Positions 1 to 7,923 of a stretch of DNA of 38,378 bases are shown piece by piece. The notes beneath the pieces were generated by a model. The model made no database searches and had not been told where the DNA came from. It worked only from the letters and a program-made list of their open reading frames with translations. Source of the stretch: Streptomyces sp. NP-1717 (GTDB lineage Bacteria > Actinomycetota > Actinomycetes > Streptomycetales > Streptomycetaceae); the NCBI RefSeq assembly GCF_022695985.1, contig NZ_JAAPBF010000048.1:1-38378 (forward strand). The letters are read 5' to 3'. Every line of letters starts with the position of its first letter. The stretch's first letter is position 1. Both the position numbers and the translations under genes were made by a program.

Positions 1-2
1 CC

Positions 3-1496
3 TCGGTGCGGCCGGGCGGGACGCCGTACTCCATCACCGGCACGACCCGCATCCGGGTCGACGACTCCCGCGAGGTACGGAGCGTCGGCACCTATCTGGC
101 GGGGCTGCTGCGGCCCTCCACCGGCTACGGCCTGCGGGTCACCGACGACGGCCGGGACCGCGGTCACGGCGGCCGCGGTGACGACGGGATCCGGCTGCGG
201 CTGGTGTCCGGCGACCGGGACCGCGCGCTCGGCGACGAGGGGTACCGGCTGGAGTCGGACCGCGAGGGCGTCACCCTCACCGCCCGCGAGCCCGCCGGCC
301 TCTTCCACGGCGTCCAGACGCTGCGGCAGCTCCTGCCGGCCTCCGTGGAGCGCGACAGCCGGCAGCGCGGCCCCTGGAAGATCGCCGGTGGCACCATCAC
401 GGACAAGCCGCGCTACGCGTACCGCGGCGCGATGCTCGACGTCTCACGGCACTTCTTCGGCGTCGACCAAGTCAAGCGCTACATCGACCAGTTGGCGCTC
501 TACAAGATCAATACGCTGCATCTGCACCTCTCCGACGACCAGGGCTGGCGCATCGCGATCGACTCCTGGCCGCGCCTGGCCGCGTACGGCGGTTCGACAC
601 AGGTCGGCGGCGGCCCCGGCGGGTACTACACCAAGGCCCAGTACCGCGAGCTGGTCCGCTACGCCACGTCCCGCCATCTCGAAGTCGTCCCGGAGATCGA
701 CATGCCGGGCCACACGAACGCGGCTCTCGCCTCGTACGCCGAGCTGAACTGCGACGGCGTGGCGCCGCCGCTCTACACCGGTACGGCCGTCGGCTTCAGC
801 TCGCTCTGCGCGACCAAGGAGATCACGTACGACTTCGTGGACGACGTGGTGCGCGAACTGGCCGAGCTGACGCCCGGCAGATACCTGCACATCGGCGGCG
901 ACGAGGCGCACTCCACCAGCCATGAGGACTATGTGGAGTTCATGCGGCGGACGCAGGAGGTCGTGGGCAAGTACGGCAAGAAGGTGATGGGTTGGCACCA
1001 GCTGACCGGCGCCGCTCCGGTGAAGGGCGCGGTGGCGCAGTACTGGGGCTACGACGCCACGGGCGCCGCCGAGCGCGCGCAGGTCGCCGAGGCGACGAAG
1101 GCCGGCACGAAGCTGGTCCTCTCGCCCGCCGACCGCGTCTACCTGGACATGAAGTACGACCGCAACACCGAACTCGGCCAGTCCTGGGCCGGGTTGGTGG
1201 AGGTGAACCGCTCCTACGACTGGGATCCGGCGGCCTATCTCGCCGACGCGGGGGTCGACCCGGGCGCGGTACTGGGCGTCGAGGCGCCGCTCTGGTCCGA
1301 GACCCTGTCGACCAGCGACCACATCGAGGAGATGGCCTTCCCGAGGCTGCCCGGCGTCGCGGAGATCGGCTGGTCGCCGCAGTCGGCGCGGGACTGGGAC
1401 ACGTACAAGCAGCGGCTCGCGTCGCAGGGTCCGCGGCTGACGGCGCTGGGCATCGACTACTACCGCTCACCGGTGGTTCCCTGGCCGGCCGGCTGA
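3..1496 (+). CDS. GH20 beta-N-acetylhexosaminidase, 5' end cut by window edge
   Basis: Family 20 exo-hydrolase that removes terminal N-acetylglucosamine or N-acetylgalactosamine from chitin oligomers and glycans, probably secreted. The reading frame runs in from the window edge: codons before the first GTG at 6 read on as S-V-R-P-G-G, the usual lead-in to the GH20b domain, so the signal peptide and true start lie upstream. About the first 130 visible residues form the small GH20b domain. The catalytic TIM barrel follows, with the typical LHLHLSDDQGWR strand, DMPGHTNAAL, and HIGGDEAH holding the Asp-Glu catalytic pair at residues 299-300 counted from the GTG at 6. The end of the barrel has APLWSETL. 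The 496 visible residues cover nearly all of a normal enzyme. In S. coelicolor a homologue flanks the desferrioxamine genes (recalled), which fits the siderophore genes nearby. Substrate range is inferred from the family. Confidence 0.93.
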   Translation, partial: SVRPGGTPYSITGTTRIRVDDSREVRSVGTYLAGLLRPSTGYGLRVTDDGRDRGHGGRGDDGIRLRLVSGDRDRALGDEGYRLESDREGVTLTAREPAGLFHGVQTLRQLLPASVERDSRQRGPWKIAGGTITDKPRYAYRGAMLDVSRHFFGVDQVKRYIDQLALYKINTLHLHLSDDQGWRIAIDSWPRLAAYGGSTQVGGGPGGYYTKAQYRELVRYATSRHLEVVPEIDMPGHTNAALASYAELNCDGVAPPLYTGTAVGFSSLCATKEITYDFVDDVVRELAELTPGRYLHIGGDEAHSTSHEDYVEFMRRTQEVVGKYGKKVMGWHQLTGAAPVKGAVAQYWGYDATGAAERAQVAEATKAGTKLVLSPADRVYLDMKYDRNTELGQSWAGLVEVNRSYDWDPAAYLADAGVDPGAVLGVEAPLWSETLSTSDHIEEMAFPRLPGVAEIGWSPQSARDWDTYKQRLASQGPRLTALGIDYYRSPVVPWPAG

Positions 1497-1519
1497 GCGG
1501 GTCTGCCCGCGCGGACGGG

Positions 1520-1554
1520 GGGCCGGGCCGGGTCTGACGAATCCGGCCCGGCCC
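1520..1554 (+). terminator. GC-rich hairpin after the hexosaminidase
   Basis: A perfect 12-bp inverted repeat (GGGCCGGGCCGG at 1520-1531, CCGGCCCGGCCC at 1543-1554) with an 11-nt loop lies 24 bases after the hexosaminidase stop. There is no clear T run, which is common for Streptomyces terminators. It probably ends that transcript. Confidence 0.6.
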
Positions 1555-1752
1555 AGCGTCTTGCGGGCGGGCGGCGCCATGTGTCGGACACGGCCCGGGG
1601 CGCGGACGGTGGGACCGCGCACGAGGCGCGGGCGTCCGTCGGTCCCGGTCGCCCCACGGGTGCTCGCGCCGGAGCGCGGCGATGTCGTCCACGGACCGTG
1701 GCGGTGGGACTGGCGCCCGGTTCGCGCGGCAGCCCTCGATAGGGTGCGGCGC

Positions 1753-2052
1753 ATGTCTGTGAACATTCATCTCGCGCTCCGCGTCGACAAGCTCGAATCC
1801 CTCCAACAGGCCGCGACGGTCAGGGCGGCGCTCGCTGAGGTTCTGCGGGAGCACTCGATCGAGCAGGAGGTGCAGCTCCGCAAGTTCCGGGAGCCGATAT
1901 CGGTGAAGGTGACGACGGGCAGGTGGCCGTTGAGCGTCCGCGGATTCGGGGTGTGGAGCGCCGCGTTCGAGCGCGACGTGACGGCGGCGGTCCACGGCGT
2001 CGTGCCGTCGGCCGCGATCGACCTGGAGTGGGGCTACCCGGACGAGGCCTGA
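1753..2052 (+). CDS. Small conserved-looking protein of unknown function (99 aa)
   Basis: I do not recognise a family. The ATG at 1753 is preferred over the GTG/ATG-type starts from 1561 because the stretch upstream of it has Arg/Gly/Pro-rich, non-natural composition, while the protein from MSVNIHLALRVDKLES onward has balanced composition and normal GC3. A weak purine-rich AGGGTG lies about 7 bases upstream. The protein appears cytosolic, with an N-terminal helix (roughly residues 10-35, DKLESLQQAATVRAALAEVL) followed by beta-type segments (VKVTTGRWPLSV) and an acidic end, EWGYPDEA. No signal peptide or membrane segment is seen. It sits between the hexosaminidase terminator and a PlsC-type gene, in the place where siderophore biosynthesis genes would be expected, but nothing in it suggests siderophore chemistry. 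Confidence 0.6.
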   Translation: MSVNIHLALRVDKLESLQQAATVRAALAEVLREHSIEQEVQLRKFREPISVKVTTGRWPLSVRGFGVWSAAFERDVTAAVHGVVPSAAIDLEWGYPDEA

Positions 2053-2104
2053 ACGCGGGCGCGCGGTGGGCGGGTTGGCCGATGAGCCCGGCCGGGTGCG
2101 TGGT

Positions 2105-2120
2105 TGAGTACGCGTACTCA
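2105..2120. promoter_or_regulatory. Perfect 16-bp palindrome upstream of acyltransferase gene
   Basis: TGAGTACGCGTACTCA is a perfect palindrome about 90 bases before the PlsC-type start codon. Its length and symmetry fit a dimeric repressor site (TetR, GntR or MarR class). Which regulator binds it is unknown. Confidence 0.5.
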
Positions 2121-2208
2121 CGCCGCCGGCCGCGCTCCCGGCGGACCATGAGAACCACCGCACGCCGTCCATGAACCCGAGTCGATCCCGGAGCCCCGGA
2201 GGCCCCAC

Positions 2209-2895
2209 ATGCTCAGCCGCACAGCCGCCGCACTGGTGCCGTTCTTCGGCCGCCTCACGGTCACGCTGGACGGGGCCGCCGACCTGGCGCCCGGGAGCAT
2301 CGTCGCCGCGAACCACACCTCGCTCAGCGACCCGGCGATCGTGCTCGCCGCGCTGCACCGGCTGGGCGTGGAGCCGGTCGTGATGGCGGCCGCCGGGCTG
2401 TGGCGCGTACCGCTCCTGGGGCGCGCGCTCGCCCATGACGGGCACGTGCCCGTCCGCCGCAACGACCCACGGGCCGCAGCGTGCCTCGAAGACGCCGCCG
2501 CCGCGCTCGCGCGTGGCCGGCTCGTCGTCATCTACGGCGAGGGCGGCATACCGGACTTCGAGAACGCCACCGAGACACCTCCCCACCCGTTCCGCAGCGG
2601 CCTCGCCCGCCTCGCCGCCGCCACGGGCGCACCGGTCGTGCCTCTGGGGCAGCGGGGAGCCCGGCGCATCATGTCGGGCAGCGGCCCCGGGCAGTTCACC
2701 AAGCTGGCGAGCGCGCCGCTGCGCCGCCCGGAGCTGCGGGTGCACATCGGCGCCCCGGTGCGGCTGACGGGCGATCTGCCGACCGCGACGGCGCAGGCCC
2801 ACGCCGCGGTCACCGCCGCGTGGCTGAGCGCGGGCGGTCGCGACGTGACACCCACGGTCCCGGCCCCGGCCCCGGCGATGGAGACGGCAGCCTGA
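2209..2895 (+). CDS. 1-acyl-glycerol-3-phosphate acyltransferase (PlsC) family protein
   Basis: Lysophospholipid acyltransferase-fold enzyme (228 aa) expected to move an acyl chain onto lysophosphatidate or another hydroxyl acceptor at the membrane. Motif I is seen as NHTSLSDP, giving the catalytic His-X4-Asp at about residues 37-42. VPVRRND is the usual block II region. VVIYGEGGIP stands in for the common FPEGTRS block III (Tyr-Gly-Glu-Gly-Gly here), followed by the LARLAAATGAPVVPLG strand. The ATG at 2209 has a good ribosome site, GGAGG, six bases upstream. The N-terminus is mildly hydrophobic. The gene converges on the desEF pair. The variant third motif and the short length suggest a specialised acyltransferase rather than the housekeeping PlsC. 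The acceptor cannot be told from sequence. Confidence 0.85.
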   Translation: MLSRTAAALVPFFGRLTVTLDGAADLAPGSIVAANHTSLSDPAIVLAALHRLGVEPVVMAAAGLWRVPLLGRALAHDGHVPVRRNDPRAAACLEDAAAALARGRLVVIYGEGGIPDFENATETPPHPFRSGLARLAAATGAPVVPLGQRGARRIMSGSGPGQFTKLASAPLRRPELRVHIGAPVRLTGDLPTATAQAHAAVTAAWLSAGGRDVTPTVPAPAPAMETAA

Positions 2896-2903
2896 CGGGC
2901 GCG

Positions 2904-2924
2904 GGCCGGACGTACCGTACGGCC
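2904..2924. terminator. Short hairpin between convergent genes
   Basis: Nine-base arms GGCCGGACG and CGTACGGCC (one mismatch) with a 3-nt loop lie in the 28-base gap between the acyltransferase stop and the desF-type stop. It could serve both converging transcripts. There is no T run. Confidence 0.35.
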
Positions 2925-3802
2925 TACGCTCCCTTCGCCGCTTCCTCCCGCAACTGCTCCTCGCTCAGGCCCCGCCGCCAGTAGCCCACGAACGTGACGT
3001 GCCGGCGGTCCAGTTGCCGCTCCCGTACGAGATGGCGCCGTAGCTCCTTCACCGTCCCGGCCTCACCCGCGAGCCACGCGTACGGCGAGGCACCGGGCAG
3101 TTCGGCCGCGCGTACCGCCTCCAGGGCCGAGGGCGCGTCCTCGTCGCGTGCCAGCCAGTGGACGGTCGCGTCGGCCTCCGTCGGGAGTTCCATGCGGTCG
3201 GCGGCGTACGGCACGTCGAGCCAGACGTGCGCCTTCGTCCCCGCGGGCAGCCACTCCAGGATGGCGGCGGCCGCCGGCAGGGACGTCTCGTCGGCCCACA
3301 TCAGTACGGAGTCCGTACCGGCCGGGGGCCGGAAGCGGACAGCGGTGTTGTCCGCGACCGCCGGGCCGAGGACGAGCACGCGGTCACCGGGGGCCGCGTC
3401 GTCCGCCCACAGACAGGCCGGTCCGCCGTCGGGGTGCAGGGCGAAGTCGATGTCCAGCTCGTCCGGGTCGTGGCGCTGTTCGCGCGCGGTGTACGAGCGC
3501 ATCACCGCCCGTACGTGCTCGGGCAGCGCCCGCCAGGCCGCCCACCAGCCCTCGCCCTCCCCGACGGGGACGACCGGTGCCTCCTGCCCCGGCAGGGGCA
3601 GGAAGAGCGACAGGCTCTGGTCGCGCCCGCCGGCGGCGAAGCCGGTGAGACCTTCGCCGCCCGTCGCGTTGCCGGGGCTCGTGTCGCCGCCGAACGTGAC
3701 ACGGACCAGGGACGGGCCGAGCCGCCGCGTCCTCAGCACCTGAAGGGCGAAGAAGCGGAACGGGGCGGTGCCGGCCGCCGTCCCGGGTGTCGCGGTCGTC
3801 AT
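2924..3802 (-). CDS. desF: Siderophore-interacting protein (ferric-siderophore reductase)
   Basis: FAD-containing reductase of the SIP/ViuB family (292 aa), thought to release iron from imported ferric siderophore in the cytosol. An N-terminal FAD-binding barrel (LGPSLVRVTFGGD, then RAVMRSYTARE, about residues 30-110) is followed by the SIP C-terminal domain with the typical WADETSLPAAAAIL block near residue 170. The end carries the family signature WLAGEAGTVKELRRHLVRE and VTFVGYWRRG. It starts 3 bases after the binding-protein stop, so the two form one operon driven from the iron box upstream of desE. The symbol follows the S. coelicolor desEF pair as I recall it. The SIP assignment is firm; the link to desferrioxamine rests on context. 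Confidence 0.88.
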   Translation of the reverse strand: MTTATPGTAAGTAPFRFFALQVLRTRRLGPSLVRVTFGGDTSPGNATGGEGLTGFAAGGRDQSLSLFLPLPGQEAPVVPVGEGEGWWAAWRALPEHVRAVMRSYTAREQRHDPDELDIDFALHPDGGPACLWADDAAPGDRVLVLGPAVADNTAVRFRPPAGTDSVLMWADETSLPAAAAILEWLPAGTKAHVWLDVPYAADRMELPTEADATVHWLARDEDAPSALEAVRAAELPGASPYAWLAGEAGTVKELRRHLVRERQLDRRHVTFVGYWRRGLSEEQLREEAAKGA

Positions 3803-3805
3803 GGG

Positions 3806-4834
3806 TCAGGCGACCTTCCTGGCCTTCTCGATGGCGTCGGCGAGGTCTTCCAGGATCGGCGCGCACTTGTCGTACGAGTAGATGGGCTCGGTCACGCGGG
3901 GGATCACCTGTCCCGCCTCGACGGCCGGCAGCCGCGCCCAGGTCGGCCTGGACGACAGGGCCTCGGGCTGGAGGGCGGAGGTGCGGTTGTCCATCATGAT
4001 GATGTCGCCCGGGTACTTGTCGACGTTCTCCCAGCTCAACTCCTCGAAGAAGCCCTGCGCGTTCACCTTCGGCTCGACGAACCTCACCCCCAGCTCCTGG
4101 AGGTAGAGGGTGTCGGCGGACATCTTGGCGAGGGAGACGTAGAACAGGTCCTGGCTGGCCGAGCCGATCATCACCCTGATGTCCGGATTGGACTTCGCCG
4201 CCGCCCGCAGCCGGCCCGCGGCCTTCTCGAACCGGGCCTTGGCGTCGGTCACCTTCTTGGCCTTCAGATCCGCGCCCAGGGACTCGGCGAGGTCCGCGTG
4301 CCGCTGGATCGCCTTGGGGACGGTGGTCTCCGCCGCCAGGAGCGCCACACTCGGGGCGAGCTTGAGGATCTTGTCCTTGGACTGCTCGGGGACGTACCAG
4401 AGTTCACCCTCCACCCACTGGGCGGTGACGAGCAGGTCCGGGGCGAGCGCCGCGTACTTCTCGACGTTGAACTCGCCCCAGACATTGCCGAGTATCTCGA
4501 CCTTGGTCACATCGAGGTCGCCCGCCTGGATGTCCGGCTTGCCGTCCTTGGTGGTGGTCGGCCCGAAGACGCCCTTGACCTCGATGCCGTAGTCGTGGAG
4601 CGCGGCGGCGGTGCCGGTGAAGGCGACGATGTTCTTCGGGACGGCGCCGGCCTCGGCCGTCTCGCCGCGGTCGTCCTTGAAGGACCAGGGACCCGACTTC
4701 GCGTCGTCGCCGCCCGCGTCCGTGCTCTTGTCGTCACCGCTCCCGCAGGCGGCGAGCGCGACGCCGAGACCGACGGCGCCGCCGACGGCGAGCACGCCGC
4801 GACGGCTGAGGGGCGAATGCAGGGCGTTGCGCAT
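3806..4834 (-). CDS. desE: Iron-siderophore ABC transporter substrate-binding lipoprotein
   Basis: Periplasmic-binding-type lipoprotein (342 aa) that captures ferric siderophore outside the cell and hands it to a permease not encoded here. The N-terminus has a twin-arginine stretch (SRRGVLAVGG), a hydrophobic segment and a lipobox LAAC with the acylated Cys at residue 30, followed by an acidic Gly/Asp/Ser linker. The body is a type III binding fold (FecCD/FepB class) with PKNIVAFTG near the start and YAALAPDLLVTAQW in the middle. The transcript should begin near the iron box 52-70 bases upstream. Gene order with the reductase matches desE-desF of S. coelicolor, where DesE binds ferrioxamines. 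No permease or ATPase adjoins, as is usual for DesE. A different hydroxamate ligand is possible. Confidence 0.87.
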   Translation of the reverse strand: MRNALHSPLSRRGVLAVGGAVGLGVALAACGSGDDKSTDAGGDDAKSGPWSFKDDRGETAEAGAVPKNIVAFTGTAAALHDYGIEVKGVFGPTTTKDGKPDIQAGDLDVTKVEILGNVWGEFNVEKYAALAPDLLVTAQWVEGELWYVPEQSKDKILKLAPSVALLAAETTVPKAIQRHADLAESLGADLKAKKVTDAKARFEKAAGRLRAAAKSNPDIRVMIGSASQDLFYVSLAKMSADTLYLQELGVRFVEPKVNAQGFFEELSWENVDKYPGDIIMMDNRTSALQPEALSSRPTWARLPAVEAGQVIPRVTEPIYSYDKCAPILEDLADAIEKARKVA

Positions 4835-4885
4835 GTCGATGTCCGCTTTCGTACGCGCCGGGGACCGGCCGATGGGCAGTTTCGG

Positions 4886-4904
4886 ATAGGTTAGCCTAAC
4901 CTTT
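4886..4904 (-). promoter_or_regulatory. Iron box (DmdR/IdeR operator)
   Basis: On the minus strand the site reads AAAGGTTAGGCTAACCTAT. It differs from the actinobacterial DmdR/IdeR consensus TTAGGTTAGGCTAACCTAA only at the outer positions and has a perfect 15-bp inner core, AGGTTAGGCTAACCT. It lies 52-70 bases upstream of desE, so the desEF operon is expected to be repressed when iron is plentiful. Confidence 0.9.
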
Positions 4905-4984
4905 CTTACCTCTGCGTACGGGGCGGGTGTCCGAGGTACGGGGCAGAGTGGGGGAGTCGTCCCACCTCGTCTCAGGAGTCAGCG

Positions 4985-5338
4985 ATGTCGATCCGCCGCG
5001 TCGTGCCCAACATCCAGGTGCAGCCCGAAGGGCTGGCACGGAGCCGGGAGTTCTACGCACTGCTCGGCTTCGAGGAGGTCATGAACCTGGGCTGGGTCAT
5101 GACCGTCGCCTCACCGTCCGCGCCCGCCGCCCAGGTCAGCTTCCTGACGGAGGACGCGACGGGACCGGTCGTCCCCGACATGAGCGTCGAGGTGGACGAC
5201 GTGGACGCGGCGTACGCCGCCGTACGGGCGAGCGGCGCGGAGATCGTCCACACGCTGCGCGACGAGGAGTGGGGCGTCCGCCGCTTCTTCGCCCGGGACC
5301 CGAGCGGGAGGGTGGTCAATGTGCTGGGCCACCGCTGA
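4985..5338 (+). CDS. VOC family protein (glyoxalase/bleomycin-resistance fold)
   Basis: A 117-residue vicinal-oxygen-chelate protein with two beta-alpha-beta-beta-beta modules in one chain. The first has NIQVQPEGLARSREFYALLGF and the second has VDDVDAAYAAVRASG followed by FFARDPSGRVVNVLGH. The C-terminal half follows the usual VOC order. Such proteins act as dimers and may be metal-dependent lyases, dioxygenases or drug-binding proteins; the sequence does not decide which. The start is supported by AGGAG eight bases upstream. The gene is divergent from desE across the iron box, so it could share iron control, but the box sits nearer to desE. No resistance phenotype can be claimed. Confidence 0.85.
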   Translation: MSIRRVVPNIQVQPEGLARSREFYALLGFEEVMNLGWVMTVASPSAPAAQVSFLTEDATGPVVPDMSVEVDDVDAAYAAVRASGAEIVHTLRDEEWGVRRFFARDPSGRVVNVLGHR

Positions 5339-5410
5339 GGGGTGCCGTCCGGGGTGCGGTGTACGGGTTGCGGTTGTCGGCTGACGGGCGGGGTGCGGGG
5401 TCTCCGGAGG

Positions 5411-5707
5411 GGTATGTCCGGACGGCGTGATTTACGGCGCGTGCACCGCTCGTTGGACCCGCTGACCCACCCTGTCCACGCGCCACAAATCAGCCTGAGT
5501 GTCCGAACACACCCCTCCTGCGACCCCGCCCCCCTCACGCCGGTGGTCCCGACGGTCACCGATCGCTGTCCACGGCCTGCGGGTTGGAAGGGGGACGCGC
5601 AGGGGTCGTGGCCGGACACTCAGGCTGATTTGTGGCGCGTGAAAAGCCCGGTTCCCCTGGGTCCAACGAGCCTTGCACGCGCCGTAAATCACGCCGTCCG
5701 GGCATGA
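5411..5707. repeat. Approx. 300-bp inverted-repeat element, non-coding
   Basis: Two arms of about 110 bases face each other around a spacer of roughly 70 bases. Block 5418-5445 (28 bases) is exactly the reverse complement of 5674-5701, and block 5477-5505 (29 bases) exactly that of 5613-5641. A further 13 bases (GCTCGTTGGACCC) also match, while the segment between the blocks has diverged. The two blocks within each arm are themselves related in inverted order (GTGATTTACGGCGCGTG against CTGATTTGTGGCGCGTG, 14 of 17), so each arm can also fold alone. Several short open frames cross it but none looks coding. It lies in the 492-base gap between the VOC gene and acdH. It may be a MITE-like or other palindromic intergenic element. 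No transposase is nearby. Confidence 0.85.
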
Positions 5708-5743
5708 CCCCGGAGCGGCACCCGGCCACCACCGCAACCACAA

Positions 5744-5769
5744 CAAGCCCGGCCGGCGATTGAGGCCAA
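5744..5769. repeat. Possible common Streptomyces intergenic repeat
   Basis: The string AAGCCCGGCCGGCGATTGAG resembles a short sequence I recall as frequent downstream of Streptomyces genes. It is just outside the inverted-repeat element and downstream of the acdH stop. The call rests on recall only. Confidence 0.3.
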
Positions 5770-5830
5770 AACCACCCACTGGGCGGCACGGCGCCAGACG
5801 AAACCCGCACCCCCGCCGGGGAGAGGGCGG

Positions 5831-6985
5831 CTACAGCCCCAGCTCCCGCGCGATCAGCATCCGCTGAACCTCACTCGTGCCCTCCCCGATCTCCAGGATC
5901 TTGGAGTCGCGCCACATCCTGGCCACCGGGTACTCGTTCATGAAGCCGTAGCCGCCGTGGATCTGCGTGGCCTCGCGGGCGTTGTCCACCGCGACCGTCG
6001 AGGAGTAGAGCTTCGCCAGCGCCGCCTCCTTCTTGAAAGGCTCGCCGTGGACCAGCCGGGAGGCCGCGTCGCGCCAGCCGAGGCGGGCCATGTGGGCCCG
6101 CATCTCCATGTCGGCGATCTTGAACTGGATGGCCTGGTTCGCGCCGATCGGGCGGCCGAACGCGTGGCGCTCCTTCGCGTACTTCACCGACTCGTCCACA
6201 CAGCCCTGAGCCAGCCCCGTCGCCAGTGCGGAGATCGCGATGCGGCCCTCGTCCAGGATGCGGAGGAACTGGGCGTACCCGCGCCCCTCCGAGCCGACCA
6301 GGTTCGACAGCGGCACCCGGACGTCCGAGAAGGACAGTTCGCGGGTGTCCGACGCGTTCCAGCCGACCTTCGAGTACGGGGCCGCGACCGTGAAACCGGG
6401 GGTGCCGGACGGGACGATGATCGAGGAGATCTCCGGCCTGCCGTCCTCCTTGCGGCCGGTGACGGCCGTGACCGTGACCAGACCGGTGATGTCCGTGCCC
6501 GAGTTGGTGATGAAGCACTTCGAGCCGTTGATGACCCATTCGTCGCCGTCCCGGACGGCCGTGGTGCGCGTGCCGCCCGCGTCCGAGCCGGCCTCGGGCT
6601 CGGTCAGGCCGAAGGCGCCGAGGACCTCGCCCGAGCACAGGCGCGGCAGCCACTCCCGCTTCTGCTCCTCCGTACCGAAGAGGTGCAGCGGCATCGCGCC
6701 CAGGGAGACGCCCGCTTCGAGGGTGATCGCCACCGAGGAGTCGACGCGGGCCAGCTCCTCCAGGGCGATGCCGAGCGCCATGTAGTCGCCGCCCATGCCC
6801 CCGTACTCCTCCGGGAACGGCAGGCCGAACAGGCCCATCCGGCCCATCTCGCGCACGATCTCGTACGGGAACTCGTGCCGCTCGTAGAAGTCGCCGATCT
6901 TGGGCGCGACGACGTCCTGCGCGAACGCCTCGACGGTACGGCGCAGTTCCTCGTGCTCGGGTGAGAGCCGGTGGTCCAGGGGCAT
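5831..6985 (-). CDS. acdH: Acyl-CoA dehydrogenase of the leucine/branched-chain operon
   Basis: FAD flavoenzyme (384 aa) oxidising an acyl-CoA to the 2-enoyl-CoA and passing electrons to ETF. In this operon isovaleryl-CoA or a similar branched substrate is likely. Features in order: N-terminal helical domain (PFPEEYGGMGGDY), LTEPEAGSDAGG FAD/substrate block, middle barrel with GSKCFITNSG, C-terminal helical domain with RHAFGRPI, QIHGGYGFMNEYPV and IGEGTSEVQR. The Glu in IGEGTSE (residue 368) matches the MCAD-type catalytic base. The ATG at 6985 is chosen because AAGGAG lies about 9 bases upstream inside the end of hmgL, and the open frame upstream of it is antisense-like noise. It starts 2 bases after the hmgL stop, so it is the last gene of a coupled operon. 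The symbol is by analogy to S. coelicolor. Confidence 0.92.
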   Translation of the reverse strand: MPLDHRLSPEHEELRRTVEAFAQDVVAPKIGDFYERHEFPYEIVREMGRMGLFGLPFPEEYGGMGGDYMALGIALEELARVDSSVAITLEAGVSLGAMPLHLFGTEEQKREWLPRLCSGEVLGAFGLTEPEAGSDAGGTRTTAVRDGDEWVINGSKCFITNSGTDITGLVTVTAVTGRKEDGRPEISSIIVPSGTPGFTVAAPYSKVGWNASDTRELSFSDVRVPLSNLVGSEGRGYAQFLRILDEGRIAISALATGLAQGCVDESVKYAKERHAFGRPIGANQAIQFKIADMEMRAHMARLGWRDAASRLVHGEPFKKEAALAKLYSSTVAVDNAREATQIHGGYGFMNEYPVARMWRDSKILEIGEGTSEVQRMLIARELGL

Positions 6986-6987
6986 GG

Positions 6988-7923
6988 CTAGGACTCCTTG
7001 TGGGAGAGGGCGCTGACGGTGCGGGAGGGGCTGGGTCGCCCCAGCTGTTCGGCCATCCACACGCTGGTGGCGGTGAGGAGGCCGAGATCGACCCCGGTGT
7101 CGATACCGAGGCCCTGCAACATCCACAGGAGGTCTTCGGTGGCGAGATTCCCGGTGGCGCTCTTGGCGTAGGGGCAGCCGCCGAGGCCGCCCGCCGACGC
7201 GTCCACGGTGGTCACCCCGTGCTGGAGCGCGGCGAAGGTGTTGGCGAGTGCCTGGCCGTACGTGTCGTGGAAGTGCACGCCGACCTTCGACAGACGCACG
7301 CCTTCCTCGATGAGGGTGGCGAGCAGGCTCTGCACATGGCCGGGGGTGGCCACGCCGATCGTGTCGCCGAGACTCACCTCGTCGCAGCCCATGTCGACGA
7401 GGGTCCTGACGAGCCGGGCGACCTGGTCGACGGGCACGGGGCCCTCCCACGGGTCGCCGAAGCACATCGAGAGATAGCCCCGGACATGGAGCCGTTCGTC
7501 GCGGGCGCGGGCGACGACCGGCTCGAACATGGCGAGCGACTCGTCCAGCGTGCGGTTCAGATTGGCCTTGGCGAACGACTCGGTCGCGCTGGCGAAGACG
7601 GCCACCTGGCGGACGCCGAGGGCCAGCGCCCGGTCGAGACCGCGGTCGTTCGGGACGAGGGCGGGCAGCCGTACGTCCTCCAGATCGCGCACCATCGGGA
7701 ACAGCCGCTCTGCGTCGGCCAGTTGGGGCACCCAGTCGGGGTGGACGAAGCTGGTCGCCTCGATGGTGGTGAGCCCGGCGGCGGCGAGGCGGTGGATGAA
7801 CTCCGCCTTGATCTCGGTCGGGACGATCGTCGACTCGTTCTGGAGGCCGTCGCGCGCCCCCACCTCGTGGATACGGATCCGGGTCGGCAGGCCCTCGTCC
7901 ATGACGGTCATGGGGAGCGTCAT
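6988..7923 (-). CDS. hmgL: Hydroxymethylglutaryl-CoA lyase
   Basis: Divalent-metal-dependent lyase (311 aa) that splits 3-hydroxy-3-methylglutaryl-CoA into acetyl-CoA and acetoacetate, the last step of leucine breakdown. It is a DRE-TIM barrel: [10 protein letters not shown] near residue 22 carries the catalytic Arg and metal Asp, [11 protein letters not shown] gives metal-binding histidines, and [15 protein letters not shown] carries the lid cysteine (residue 250) and the family signature. Its start ATG overlaps the carboxylase alpha stop by 4 bases (ATGA), a clear sign of translational coupling. Internal Met codons 5 and 8 are alternative starts. Confidence 0.95.
   Translation of the reverse strand: MTLPMTVMDEGLPTRIRIHEVGARDGLQNESTIVPTEIKAEFIHRLAAAGLTTIEATSFVHPDWVPQLADAERLFPMVRDLEDVRLPALVPNDRGLDRALALGVRQVAVFASATESFAKANLNRTLDESLAMFEPVVARARDERLHVRGYLSMCFGDPWEGPVPVDQVARLVRTLVDMGCDEVSLGDTIGVATPGHVQSLLATLIEEGVRLSKVGVHFHDTYGQALANTFAALQHGVTTVDASAGGLGGCPYAKSATGNLATEDLLWMLQGLGIDTGVDLGLLTATSVWMAEQLGRPSPSRTVSALSHKES

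Noticed and set aside
5342..5810. Several short frames in the VOC-acdH gap
   Set aside because: They run through the inverted-repeat arms on both strands and repeat each other's translations, as expected from a palindrome rather than genes.
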